Assembly: GCA_019637155.1 (NCBI GenBank)
Contig: JAHBWE010000001.1
Coordinates: forward strand, 310,001 to 374,000
Reading direction: 5' to 3'
Length of the DNA: 64,000 bases
Origin: Labilithrix sp.
GTDB lineage: Bacteria; Myxococcota_A; Polyangia; Polyangiales; Polyangiaceae
Shown here: positions 8,470-15,690 of the stretch, in pieces
How positions within the stretch are numbered: the first letter of the stretch is position 1
Layout: each line of letters begins with the position of its first letter
Made by a program: the position numbers and the translations under genes
Notes under the pieces: generated by a model
Told to the model about the DNA's origin: nothing
Databases searched by the model: none
The model's input: the letters and a program-made list of their open reading frames with translations, nothing else

Positions 8470-9090
8470 TCAGAAAATTCCGCCGACCGAGATCCGTGGG
8501 ACGCCTTCCTGGACGCCGATTCCGACGGTGTAGGAGCGACCGGAGGGTTGCTGGAACACGAGATCGGCGCGAACGGTGCGGTGCTGGATGGGCGCGCCGC
8601 CCGGGCCGGCGCGGGGGAGGTAGATCGCGCCGCCGCCCCACGCGAAGAAGGTGGTGCGCGTGATCGGGATCGTGATCGTCGCGCCGCCGCCGGCCGCGGC
8701 GTCGATCGCGCAGCCGCCGCGACTCATCCCGAACAGCGTGAGGCGCGGGGTCTTCCACGAAGAGCGGCGACCGAACAGCGGGATGCCGATCGCCGCCGCG
8801 GTCATGAGCGGGAAGCCGGGCCCGCCTGTCGCCGTACCCGCGGCCTCGACGTGATCGCTGCAACCCGGCTCGTTCAGCCGATGCGGGACGAAGCTCGAGA
8901 GCAGGTCGAGCCGCAGCGGTTCGAGCGCGAAGGCGTCGCGCGCGTCGGGTCGCAGCGACGCGTCCTGGCTCGCGCCCGGAACGAGCGGCGCGACGACGGG
9001 CGGCCCGACCGCCGCCGACTGCGCGCGCGCCTCCGCCATCACCACGAACCCCGCGCAGCCCACCACCGCCGCGACGACCCCAACCCGCAT
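8470..9090 (-). CDS. Exported protein, possible small outer membrane barrel
   Basis: 206 residues from the ATG at 9090. A hydrophobic signal peptide ends near AEARAQS (signal peptidase I type, about residues 1-24). The mature chain has alternating hydrophobic/polar segments, many Gly and aromatic residues, and ends in Phe (ISVGGIF), a hallmark of outer membrane beta-barrels. No family recognised. An upstream in-frame ATG at 9132 would add 14 residues ahead of the signal peptide. I prefer 9090 because the signal begins there and a TACTCT box lies 6 nt upstream. Confidence 0.68.
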   Translation of the reverse strand: MRVGVVAAVVGCAGFVVMAEARAQSAAVGPPVVAPLVPGASQDASLRPDARDAFALEPLRLDLLSSFVPHRLNEPGCSDHVEAAGTATGGPGFPLMTAAAIGIPLFGRRSSWKTPRLTLFGMSRGGCAIDAAAGGGATITIPITRTTFFAWGGGAIYLPRAGPGGAPIQHRTVRADLVFQQPSGRSYTVGIGVQEGVPRISVGGIF

Positions 9091-9096
9091 TTCCCA

Positions 9097-9102
9097 AGAG
9101 TA
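9097..9102 (-). promoter_or_regulatory. Possible leaderless -10 box (TACTCT)
   Basis: Reverse-strand TACTCT, 6 nt before the ATG at 9090. Confidence 0.4.
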
Positions 9103-9347
9103 GCGCCCGCACCGTGGCGCAGCGGCCCGCATTTCCGAGGCGCGGCGCCGCGTGCACCGCTTTGGGCGAGGTCGGCTCCCCGAGATGTGTTTGCAGCCTG
9201 CTGGGCTCTGCCGGCGCCCCTGACCGAGGCGGTACGGGAGGACGTGAGGCCGTGCGAGGCCTATGAAAAAAAGAAGGTTGAGGTCGGCTGGCTGCGTCGG
9301 GGAAGCGCGGCCGGAATTCGGGGGTTACCTGTGGCGCAGGACGTGCC

Positions 9348-9353
9348 TACCTT
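9348..9353 (+). promoter_or_regulatory. Possible leaderless -10 box (TACCTT)
   Basis: TACCTT with 7 nt to the ATG at 9361. There is no Shine-Dalgarno sequence in between. Confidence 0.4.
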
Positions 9354-9360
9354 GTCGGGC

Positions 9361-10050
9361 ATGAACTACGCCACCCAAGCGCGGTCGGTTGGAATCGCCC
9401 AGAGCGCGAACGATGCGTTGTGGAAGACCTATCGCTGGATGTCCGCGGGACTCGGTGTGACGGGCCTCGTCGCGATGGCGGTCGCGAGCTCGCCTGCGGC
9501 GCTCAACGTGATCCTCGGAAACCGGATCGTCTTCTACGTCCTCCTCTTCGCGCAGCTGGGCTTCGTCATGGCCTTCCGCGCGATCGCGGCGCGGATGAGC
9601 ACCGTCGCGGCGGGGGCGCTCTTCCTCCTCTACTCGGCGCTTACCGGCGCGACGATGAGCGTGATCTTCCTCGTCTACACGATGACGTCGATCGCCTCGG
9701 TCTTCTTCATCACCGCCGGCGCCTTCGCGGGGCTCTCCGCCGTCGGCTTCTTCACGAAGCGGGACCTCAGCGCGATCGGACGCTTCGCGATCTTCGCGCT
9801 CATCGGGCTCCTCATCGCGATGCTCGTGAACATGTTCGTCGCGAGCGCGGGCTTGAACCTCGCGATCGCCGCGATTGGCGTGCTCATCTTCGGCGCCCTG
9901 ACCGCGTACGACACGCAGAAGCTCAAGGCGCTCTTCGCGAGCGGTGAGGTCGAAGGCAACTGGCCGCTCGTCGGCGCGCTCGTCCTCTACCTCGACTTCA
10001 TCAACATGTTCCTGTTCCTGCTGCAGCTCTTCGGCCGCCGCCGCGACTAA
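9361..10050 (+). CDS. Bax inhibitor-1 / YccA-YbhL family membrane protein
   Basis: 229 residues with about seven hydrophobic segments after a short polar N-terminus. It matches the BI-1 (UPF0005) family in length and in the conserved late acidic positions (TAYDTQKLK near 183-191 and YLDFINMFLFLLQLF near the C-terminus). In that family paired Asp residues sit in the membrane and gate Ca2+ or H+ leak. In E. coli members interact with FtsH-type quality control. The start is supported by a TACCTT box 7 nt upstream. The gene sits at the edge of a cluster of membrane-associated genes (channel-like, YqiJ-like, flotillin). Confidence 0.92.
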   Translation: MNYATQARSVGIAQSANDALWKTYRWMSAGLGVTGLVAMAVASSPAALNVILGNRIVFYVLLFAQLGFVMAFRAIAARMSTVAAGALFLLYSALTGATMSVIFLVYTMTSIASVFFITAGAFAGLSAVGFFTKRDLSAIGRFAIFALIGLLIAMLVNMFVASAGLNLAIAAIGVLIFGALTAYDTQKLKALFASGEVEGNWPLVGALVLYLDFINMFLFLLQLFGRRRD

Positions 10051-10056
10051 GCGCGA

Positions 10057-10497
10057 TTACGCGGAGGCGCGGGCTTCGAGCGCGGCGAGGATGCGATCGA
10101 GCCGGTCGATGACGGCTCGGTCGCTCTCCTCTTGCCGGCGTGCCTTGGCGGGCTCGTCGAGGAGGTTCTTCGTCATCGCGGGGCCGATCGTCATCAGCAA
10201 CGAGGCGATCGTCTTGCCGGTGGACGTCTGCGCGCGGACGTCGCCGTAGCCTGCGGAGAGGCTCGTCGAGACGAAGGTGAGCGCGTCGTGGAACGACGTG
10301 ACCTGCGGGTTGTGCCCCGCCTCCGCCTTGTAAAAGAGCCAGCTCGCGACGACGACGGTCGAGAGCGACGTGCCGATCGGGTCGTCGTCGTAGCGCTCGC
10401 GGAGGCCGGTCTTCAGGCGCTCGAGCGCGGAAGCTCCGAAGTCGGGCTCGGACGCCGCCGCGAGGGCGGCGAGGACGAGGAGCGGGCGCTTCTGCAT
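10057..10497 (-). CDS. Two-TM potassium-channel-like protein (Ion_trans_2 type)
   Basis: 146 residues. A first hydrophobic segment (about 43-58) is followed by a pore-helix-like stretch and SAGYGD (81-86), which matches the K+ selectivity filter GYGD. A second hydrophobic helix follows (about 91-110), then a charged amphipathic tail. The family is tetrameric pore-loop channels. The first TM is short and moderately polar, so channel function is inferred from the filter motif. The ATG at 10542 would overlap the divergent YqiJ-like gene's promoter, and I prefer 10497, which has a TACCGT box 9 nt upstream. It converges on the BI-1 gene with 6 bp between stops. Confidence 0.72.
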   Translation of the reverse strand: MQKRPLLVLAALAAASEPDFGASALERLKTGLRERYDDDPIGTSLSTVVVASWLFYKAEAGHNPQVTSFHDALTFVSTSLSAGYGDVRAQTSTGKTIASLLMTIGPAMTKNLLDEPAKARRQEESDRAVIDRLDRILAALEARASA

Positions 10498-10506
10498 CGT
10501 GTGCGG

Positions 10507-10512
10507 ACGGTA
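10507..10512 (-). promoter_or_regulatory. Possible leaderless -10 box (TACCGT)
   Basis: Reverse-strand TACCGT, 9 nt before the ATG at 10497. It supports the shorter start of the channel-like protein. Confidence 0.35.
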
Positions 10513-10544
10513 GCCGAAGGCGTTAGGCTGTCCAGTACACATCG

Positions 10545-11261
10545 ATGGGGCACTTCCTCGGCGTCGCGCTCGGCTTCCCGATGGCGATCTACAGCGGTCT
10601 CCTGGCGCTGGCGATCGTCTATTGGCTGTTCGTCCTCGTCGGCGCGGTGCACGTCTCGTTCGACGGCGCCGACGGTGCCGTCGACGGCGCGATGGAGGGG
10701 GCGACGAAGGGCGCGCTCGACGGCGCGGTCGACGCCGTCGACCTCGACCTCGACGTGGGGGGAGCCAGCGAGGTCGACCTCGACGTCCACGGCGACGGCG
10801 GTCACGCGGGCCTCCTCAACGCGCTGAAGCTGCGCTCGGCGCCGGCCACGCTCGTCCTCAGCCTCATCGTCTTCTTCGCGTGGATCCTCGGCATGTTCGG
10901 CGCGGCGGCGATCGACGCGTTCGGCCTCGGCATCGCCGCGAAGCTCGCGCTCTTCGTGCTGGCGCCGGTCGTGGGGGTGTTCCCGACGTCGGTCGTCATC
11001 CGCCCGCTCGCGCGCACGCTGAAGCCGGTGCAAGCGACGAAGCGCGCGCAGCTGGTCGGCAAGCTGTGCACGATCCGCACGGGCACCGTGACCGACCGCT
11101 TCGGCGAGGCGCTGCTCGAAGACGGAGGCTCCGGCCTCGTCGTGCGCGTCCGCGTCGACGCCGGCGAAAAGCTCGGCCGCGGCGACCAGGCCCTCATCGT
11201 CAGCTACGACGAGGAGAGCCAGGAATTCACCGTCGCCCCCCTCCCCGAAGTCGAACGCTAG
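10545..11261 (+). CDS. YqiJ/NfeD-like membrane protein with C-terminal OB-fold
   Basis: 238 residues. TM1 is at about 10-36. A peculiar spacer with repeated Gly-Ala-Asp motifs (GAVDGA, GATKGA, GALDGA) and an Asp/Val-rich segment follows. A hydrophobic hairpin lies at about 100-150, and a C-terminal beta-rich domain (about 165-230; LVGKLCTIRTG, GSGLVVRVRVD, LIVSYDEE) resembles the OB-fold of YqiJ and NfeD proteins. These partner with SPFH proteins (YqiK, flotillins), and a flotillin gene lies 2 kb downstream. It is transcribed divergently from the channel-like gene. Family assignment rests on topology and the C-terminal domain and is good but not certain. Confidence 0.78.
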   Translation: MGHFLGVALGFPMAIYSGLLALAIVYWLFVLVGAVHVSFDGADGAVDGAMEGATKGALDGAVDAVDLDLDVGGASEVDLDVHGDGGHAGLLNALKLRSAPATLVLSLIVFFAWILGMFGAAAIDAFGLGIAAKLALFVLAPVVGVFPTSVVIRPLARTLKPVQATKRAQLVGKLCTIRTGTVTDRFGEALLEDGGSGLVVRVRVDAGEKLGRGDQALIVSYDEESQEFTVAPLPEVER

Positions 11262-11275
11262 AGCTCCCACGTGAA

Positions 11276-11373
11276 GGGGCCCCAGAAGCGGCCGCGAAAG
11301 CGGGCGCGAAGCGCCCCGAGCGCGCAGCGCGAGGGCCGTGTCTGGGGTGGGGTGTCGGGGCGAAGCCCCGAAC
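11276..11373 (+). repeat. Dispersed GC-rich repeat, copy 1
   Basis: About 97 bp beginning GGGGCCCC and ending with the hairpin CGGGGCGAAGCCCCG. The core GCGGGCGCGAAGCGCCCCGAG and the following GAGGGCCGTGTC...GGGGTG are shared with an inverted copy at 56784-56880. Several internal hairpins suggest a REP/MITE-like intergenic element. It sits between the YqiJ-like and trypsin-like genes. Confidence 0.75.
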
Positions 11374-11489
11374 CCGATCTTGCCGATCACCCTGGGCGAA
11401 GGTGTCTCCCTATTGAGGCCTCGGGGCCGCATTCGATCCGACCTCGAATCGCGGTTTTAGCGGGATTTTTGCCTGGTCCGACATTTGGA

Positions 11490-11495
11490 TACATA
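11490..11495 (+). promoter_or_regulatory. Possible leaderless -10 box (TACATA)
   Basis: TACATA with 6 nt to the ATG at 11502. No Shine-Dalgarno sequence. Confidence 0.42.
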
Positions 11496-11501
11496 GGTCC
11501 C

Positions 11502-13040
11502 ATGCGTTCGGCTTGGCTTGGGTTGGCTCTCTCCTCTCTGTGTTTCGTGGCGTGTGCGCCGGCGGAGGTCTCGGAGGAGGCCGGGATCGACGAGCAGAAC
11601 GCGGCGGGGGGCGATCGGCAGAACGCGACGCCGCTCGTCTACGTGTTCGGGAGCGGGACCGACCCGCTCTGCGCGGGCGTGCTGATCGGGGAGAAGCTCG
11701 CGGTCGTCCCGCGGAGCTGCACCGAAGGGGACATCACCGTCGGCAAGGCCGAGAACGGGACGAGCACGTGGTGGCGCGCGAAGGTGACGCGGGTGCACGT
11801 GCCGCCGCGCGGGCCGGCGGACATCGCGGTCGTCGAGCTCTCGCGCGCGCTCGACGGCGGGACCGCGCTCGTCACGCACGCGCCGCTGCGTGCAGGATAC
11901 AAGCTCTTCGCGCGCCAGAGCGTGGCGGTGAGCGGCTGGGGGAAGCCGCGGCCGAACGACACGACGTCGCTCGACGTCGCGCTCACCTCGGCGACGGACT
12001 CGCTCGCCGACGTCGTCGCGGAGGGCGGTCAGCGCCTCTGCCAGCGCGACCTCGGCGCGATGGTGTGCTCGTCGATCGAGACCTCCTGGGGCGCGGCGCA
12101 GAAGTGCGGGGTCGCCGGCATCATCGCCGTCGCGCCGCCCGACAGCGCGCTCGACGAGCAAGGATGCTCCTCGACCGGCTGGAAGATGGCGCCGCTCGGC
12201 GTCTACGCCGACTTCCTCCAGCAGCTCTCGATGAAGCCGTTCCTCCCCGAGCGCGGCTGGTCGATCCTCGGCGGCGCGTGGGAGTACGCGCCCGAGGGGC
12301 TGTGGGGCCACCAGACGAGCGGCGACGTGGCGACCTGCTCCATCACCACGACGCAGCTCCCGAGCGCGCAGAAGAACCAGTCGCAGGTGGTCCGCGCGAA
12401 GGCGTCGTTCGCGGAGATGGCGAACCGCGCGGCGCCGGTCGCGAACTTCGGCATCGCCAAGAAGAGCGCGCCGCACGCGGTGCGGTGGGTCTCGGCGACG
12501 CGCGGCAGCACCGTCAAGGGCGCCGCGTTCGACGAGACGTTCACCGGAAGCATCGGCGCGGCCGAGGACGGCGACTACGTCGTCGCGCTCCGCGTCTCCG
12601 CCGACGGCGGCGAGAGCTGGACGCGCTGCGACGATCCGAACGCGCCGCTCGCCCTCGTCATCGGCGCCCCCGCGACCCCGCCGCCGGCCGGCACGAACCC
12701 GCCGCCGGCCGGCACGAACCCGCCGGCGGGTACGAACCCGCCGGTCGACGCGAACCCCCCGCCGGTCGACGCGAGCCCCGACGGCGACGACGACGACGCG
12801 AGCGAGGCGCCGCCGGTGGTGCCGGTCACGCCCGTCACGCCCGAGGCGCCGAAGAAGCCGAAGACCGAGGCGACCCCGAAGGCCCCCGCCACGAGCGACG
12901 ACCCCGTCGTGCCCGCGACGACCACGACGACCGAAGAGGGCTGCTCCGCCTCGCCGCACCCCGCGCGCACGAGCGCGCTCCCCACCTTCGGCGTCCTCCT
13001 CGCCCTCACCACCCTCCTCCGCCGCCGCCGCCGCCGCTAA
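11502..13040 (+). CDS. Degenerate trypsin-like protein with MYXO-CTERM-type tail
   Basis: 512 residues. The signal ends FVAC (Cys18, lipobox-like). Residues about 40-240 follow the chymotrypsin pattern. CAGVLIGEKLAVVPRSC aligns with the region that normally ends in AHC, and ADIAVVEL aligns with the catalytic-Asp motif. The His position is Arg, and no GDSGGP motif is present, so the catalytic triad is broken. After a second domain come PPAGTN-type Pro repeats (about 390-420), an acidic Pro/Thr linker, and a tail with GCSAS, a hydrophobic stretch and six Arg residues. This matches the MYXO-CTERM envelope-sorting tag. I infer a surface-displayed pseudoprotease, perhaps ligand-binding. The N-terminal lipobox plus C-terminal tag is unusual. 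Confidence 0.8.
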   Translation: MRSAWLGLALSSLCFVACAPAEVSEEAGIDEQNAAGGDRQNATPLVYVFGSGTDPLCAGVLIGEKLAVVPRSCTEGDITVGKAENGTSTWWRAKVTRVHVPPRGPADIAVVELSRALDGGTALVTHAPLRAGYKLFARQSVAVSGWGKPRPNDTTSLDVALTSATDSLADVVAEGGQRLCQRDLGAMVCSSIETSWGAAQKCGVAGIIAVAPPDSALDEQGCSSTGWKMAPLGVYADFLQQLSMKPFLPERGWSILGGAWEYAPEGLWGHQTSGDVATCSITTTQLPSAQKNQSQVVRAKASFAEMANRAAPVANFGIAKKSAPHAVRWVSATRGSTVKGAAFDETFTGSIGAAEDGDYVVALRVSADGGESWTRCDDPNAPLALVIGAPATPPPAGTNPPPAGTNPPAGTNPPVDANPPPVDASPDGDDDDASEAPPVVPVTPVTPEAPKKPKTEATPKAPATSDDPVVPATTTTTEEGCSASPHPARTSALPTFGVLLALTTLLRRRRRR

Positions 13041-13108
13041 CAGCATCGCAACCGTTGCGCTGTGCATCGGCGAACGCCCTGCACCGCCAAACGGCGAGCA
13101 CGCGGCAG

Positions 13109-13128
13109 AAAAACGTTCTGACGTTTTT
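13109..13128. terminator. Bidirectional terminator-like hairpin
   Basis: AAAAACGT and ACGTTTTT flank a 4-nt TCTG loop, giving an 8-bp A:T-rich stem with T-runs on either strand. It lies between the trypsin-like gene and the flotillin gene. Confidence 0.4.
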
Positions 13129-13143
13129 ATGCATCGTGCGAGC

Positions 13144-13188
13144 GGGGTGCAGGGGCGCAGCCCCTGCGTTGAGAACCCCCTGCGTTGA
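13144..13188. repeat. Partial copy of the dispersed repeat plus 12-bp direct repeat
   Basis: GGGGTGCAGGGGCGCAGCCCC matches the terminal part of the dispersed repeat at 18 of 21 positions. It contains a perfect 8-bp hairpin at 13149-13167. CCCCTGCGTTGA then occurs twice (13161 and 13177). Confidence 0.45.
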
Positions 13189-13237
13189 AGACATGGCGCC
13201 CGTGGTGTAAGAGCCATGCCCGAGGAGTAGAGGGGCC

Positions 13238-15310
13238 ATGGATGAGAAGTTGTTGCTCGCGATCATCGGGGCCGGTGTCGGCATCGTCGTCGTGTTCGTG
13301 CTCGGCGGCATCGCGATGTACGCGCGCTACTACCGGCAGGTAGAGCAGGGCAAAGCGCTCATCGTGAGCACCGCGGGCAAGGAGCCCATCGTCGCGTTCA
13401 CGGGCATGCTCGTGTACCCCGTCGTCAACCGGGCCGAGGTGATGGACCTCTCCGTGAAGACGATCGACATCGATCGCCGCGGCAAGGAAGGCCTCATCTG
13501 CAACGACAACATCCGCGCGGACATCAAGGTCACCTTCTTCGTCCGCGTGAACAAGACCGAGCAGGACGTCCTCAAGGTCGCGCAGTCGATCGGCTGCGCG
13601 CGCGCGAGCGATCCGACCTCGCTCGAGGAGCTCTTCACCGCGAAGTTCGCCGAGGCGCTCAAGACCGTCGGCAAGCACTTCAACTTCGAGCAGCTCTATA
13701 CGAAGCGCGAAGACTTCAAGGACAAGATCATCGAGGTCATCGGCAAGGACCTCAACGGCTTCATCCTCGACGACGCCGCGATCGACTACCTGGAGCAGAC
13801 CCCGCTCGAGGCGCTCGACCGCGACAACATCATGGACGCCGACGGCATCCGGAAGATCACCGAGATCACCGTCGTCCACAACGTGAAGACGAACGAGCTC
13901 CGCCAGCGCGAGCGCATGGAGATGGGCTCCGAGAACCTCAAGGCCGACGAGGCGATCTTCAACTTCGAGCAGCGACGGTCCGAGGCCGAGGCGAAGAAGA
14001 ACAAGGAGATCGCGATCTCGCAGTCGCGCGAGCAGAACGAGGCCGCCCGCGTCGCGAGCGACGAGGCGAAGAAGACGCACCTCGTCCACCACAAGAACGA
14101 GGAGGAGGCCCTCGTCGCCGAGCAGGCCAAGCACCGCGGCGTCGCGGTCGCGCAGAAGAACCGCGAGCGCGAGGTCGCGGTCGAGGCCGAGCGCGTCGAG
14201 AAGGCGCGTCAGCTCGAGGTCATCAGCCGCGAGCGTGAGGTGTCGCTCGTCGGGATCTCGCGCGACAAGGAGGTCGAGCTCCAGAAGAAGGAGATCGCCG
14301 ACGTCGTGCGCGCGCGCGTGGCGGTCGACAAGACCGTCGCGGTGGAGGAGGAGACGATCAAGGACGTCCGCGCGATCGCGACCGCGAACCGCGAGCGCGA
14401 CACGCTCCGCATCATGGCCGAGGCCGAGGCCCAGACCTCGCTCGTGAAGCAGGTCAAGGCGGCCGAGGCGGCGGAGGAAGCAGCGAAGCACGAGGCGCGG
14501 CAGCGATCGATCGCGGCCGAGGCCGAGCTCGAGACCGCCGACAAGCTCGCGCGCGCGAAGATCCGCATCGCCGAGGCGGTGCAGGCCGAGGCCGCGGCCG
14601 AGGGCCTCGCGAAGGCGCGCGTGAAGGAAGCGGACGCGATCGCGACGGAGAAGCAGGGCCTCGTCGAGGCGCGCGTCACGTTCGAGAAGATGCAGTCCGC
14701 CGCCGCGGGCGAGGAGAAGCAGGGCCTCGCGAAGGTGAAGGTGAAGGAGGCGGACGCCGCGGCGGTGGCGAAGCTCGGCGTCGCGGAGGCGTCGGCGCTC
14801 CGCGAGAAGCTCACCGCCGAGGCGGCGGGCGAAGAGTCGAAGGGGCTCGCGACCGCGAAGGTCGTCCGCGAGAAGCTGGTCGCGGAGGCGGCCGGCATCG
14901 CGGAGAAGGCCGTCTCGATGAAGGCGCTCGACGACGCGGCGCGCGGCCACGAGGAGTTCCGGCTCCGCCTCGAGAAGGAGAAGACGATCGAGCTCGAGAC
15001 CATCCACGCCAAGACGAGCGTCGCGGCGGCGCAGGCGCAGATCCTCGCGCAGGCGTTCTCGAACGCGAAGTTCAACATCGTCGGCGGCGACGGCGCGTTC
15101 TTCGACCGCTTCGTCAAGGCGGTCAGCGTCGGTCAGGCGATCGACGGCGCGGTCGACGCGAGCCCGCACGTGCGGAGCCTCGTCGAGTCCGCGGTCAAGC
15201 CCGACGACGAGGCGCTCCTCGGCATGGTCGAGAAGCTCCTCGTCAACGATCCCGCCGCGACCGCTCGCTTGAAGGCGGCGCGCGGGAAGCCGGCGGGCAC
15301 GGGCGAGTAG
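13238..15310 (+). CDS. Flotillin-family (SPFH/band 7, YqiK-like) protein
   Basis: 690 residues. An N-terminal membrane segment (about 5-28) is followed by the SPFH/band-7 domain (about 35-200) and a very long Ala/Glu/Lys coiled coil (about 215-610). Internal repeats of the form KxxLAKVKVKEADA/AAGEEKQGL occur around 455-560. A flotillin-like C-terminal domain ends the protein. Flotillins form oligomeric rings or scaffolds in membrane microdomains. The start has a strong GAGG/AGGGG Shine-Dalgarno region. It is followed at 31 bp by a small lipoprotein gene and then the giant AAA ATPase, all same strand, so these three probably form one operon. A YqiJ-like partner is encoded upstream. Confidence 0.92.
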   Translation: MDEKLLLAIIGAGVGIVVVFVLGGIAMYARYYRQVEQGKALIVSTAGKEPIVAFTGMLVYPVVNRAEVMDLSVKTIDIDRRGKEGLICNDNIRADIKVTFFVRVNKTEQDVLKVAQSIGCARASDPTSLEELFTAKFAEALKTVGKHFNFEQLYTKREDFKDKIIEVIGKDLNGFILDDAAIDYLEQTPLEALDRDNIMDADGIRKITEITVVHNVKTNELRQRERMEMGSENLKADEAIFNFEQRRSEAEAKKNKEIAISQSREQNEAARVASDEAKKTHLVHHKNEEEALVAEQAKHRGVAVAQKNREREVAVEAERVEKARQLEVISREREVSLVGISRDKEVELQKKEIADVVRARVAVDKTVAVEEETIKDVRAIATANRERDTLRIMAEAEAQTSLVKQVKAAEAAEEAAKHEARQRSIAAEAELETADKLARAKIRIAEAVQAEAAAEGLAKARVKEADAIATEKQGLVEARVTFEKMQSAAAGEEKQGLAKVKVKEADAAAVAKLGVAEASALREKLTAEAAGEESKGLATAKVVREKLVAEAAGIAEKAVSMKALDDAARGHEEFRLRLEKEKTIELETIHAKTSVAAAQAQILAQAFSNAKFNIVGGDGAFFDRFVKAVSVGQAIDGAVDASPHVRSLVESAVKPDDEALLGMVEKLLVNDPAATARLKAARGKPAGTGE

Positions 15311-15341
15311 GCTAGTCTTCCGTGGCGAGAAGGGGACCACC

Positions 15342-15689
15342 ATGAAGAAGGACATCGCGCTGAAGCTCGCGATCGGGCTCACGCTCGCGACGTTGCTCGG
15401 CTGCAACCTGCTCAAGAAGAAGCCACCGCCGTGCGACGACCCGGAGGTCACGTCGACGGTGCGCCGGATCCTCTCCACGGCGGCCGGCTCCAAGTACCGG
15501 TTCCTCACCTTCACGGTGGGGTTCCCCGGCGAGACGCGCTACCGCAAGAGCCCGCCGAAGCGCGTCTGCCGCACGGCGATCAGCTCGTCGGCGGGGAGCG
15601 AGGTCCTCTTCTATTCGGTCGAGTGGCAGAACGAGAAGAAGAAGATCATCTGGGTCCAGACGATGGGCAACCGCGACGACGGGACCTGA
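15342..15689 (+). CDS. Small lipoprotein in the flotillin-AAA operon
   Basis: 115 residues. The signal peptide ends TLLGC (Cys21), then come Lys/Pro-rich residues and a compact domain with two further cysteines (PPPCDD and KRVCRT) that could pair. No family recognised. An AAGGGG Shine-Dalgarno lies 6-7 nt before the ATG. The stop is followed after one base by the GTG of the AAA ATPase gene, implying translational coupling. Its position between flotillin and ATPase suggests a periplasmic or envelope-facing accessory subunit. This is inferred from position only. Confidence 0.75.
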   Translation: MKKDIALKLAIGLTLATLLGCNLLKKKPPPCDDPEVTSTVRRILSTAAGSKYRFLTFTVGFPGETRYRKSPPKRVCRTAISSSAGSEVLFYSVEWQNEKKKIIWVQTMGNRDDGT

Positions 15690-15690
15690 C

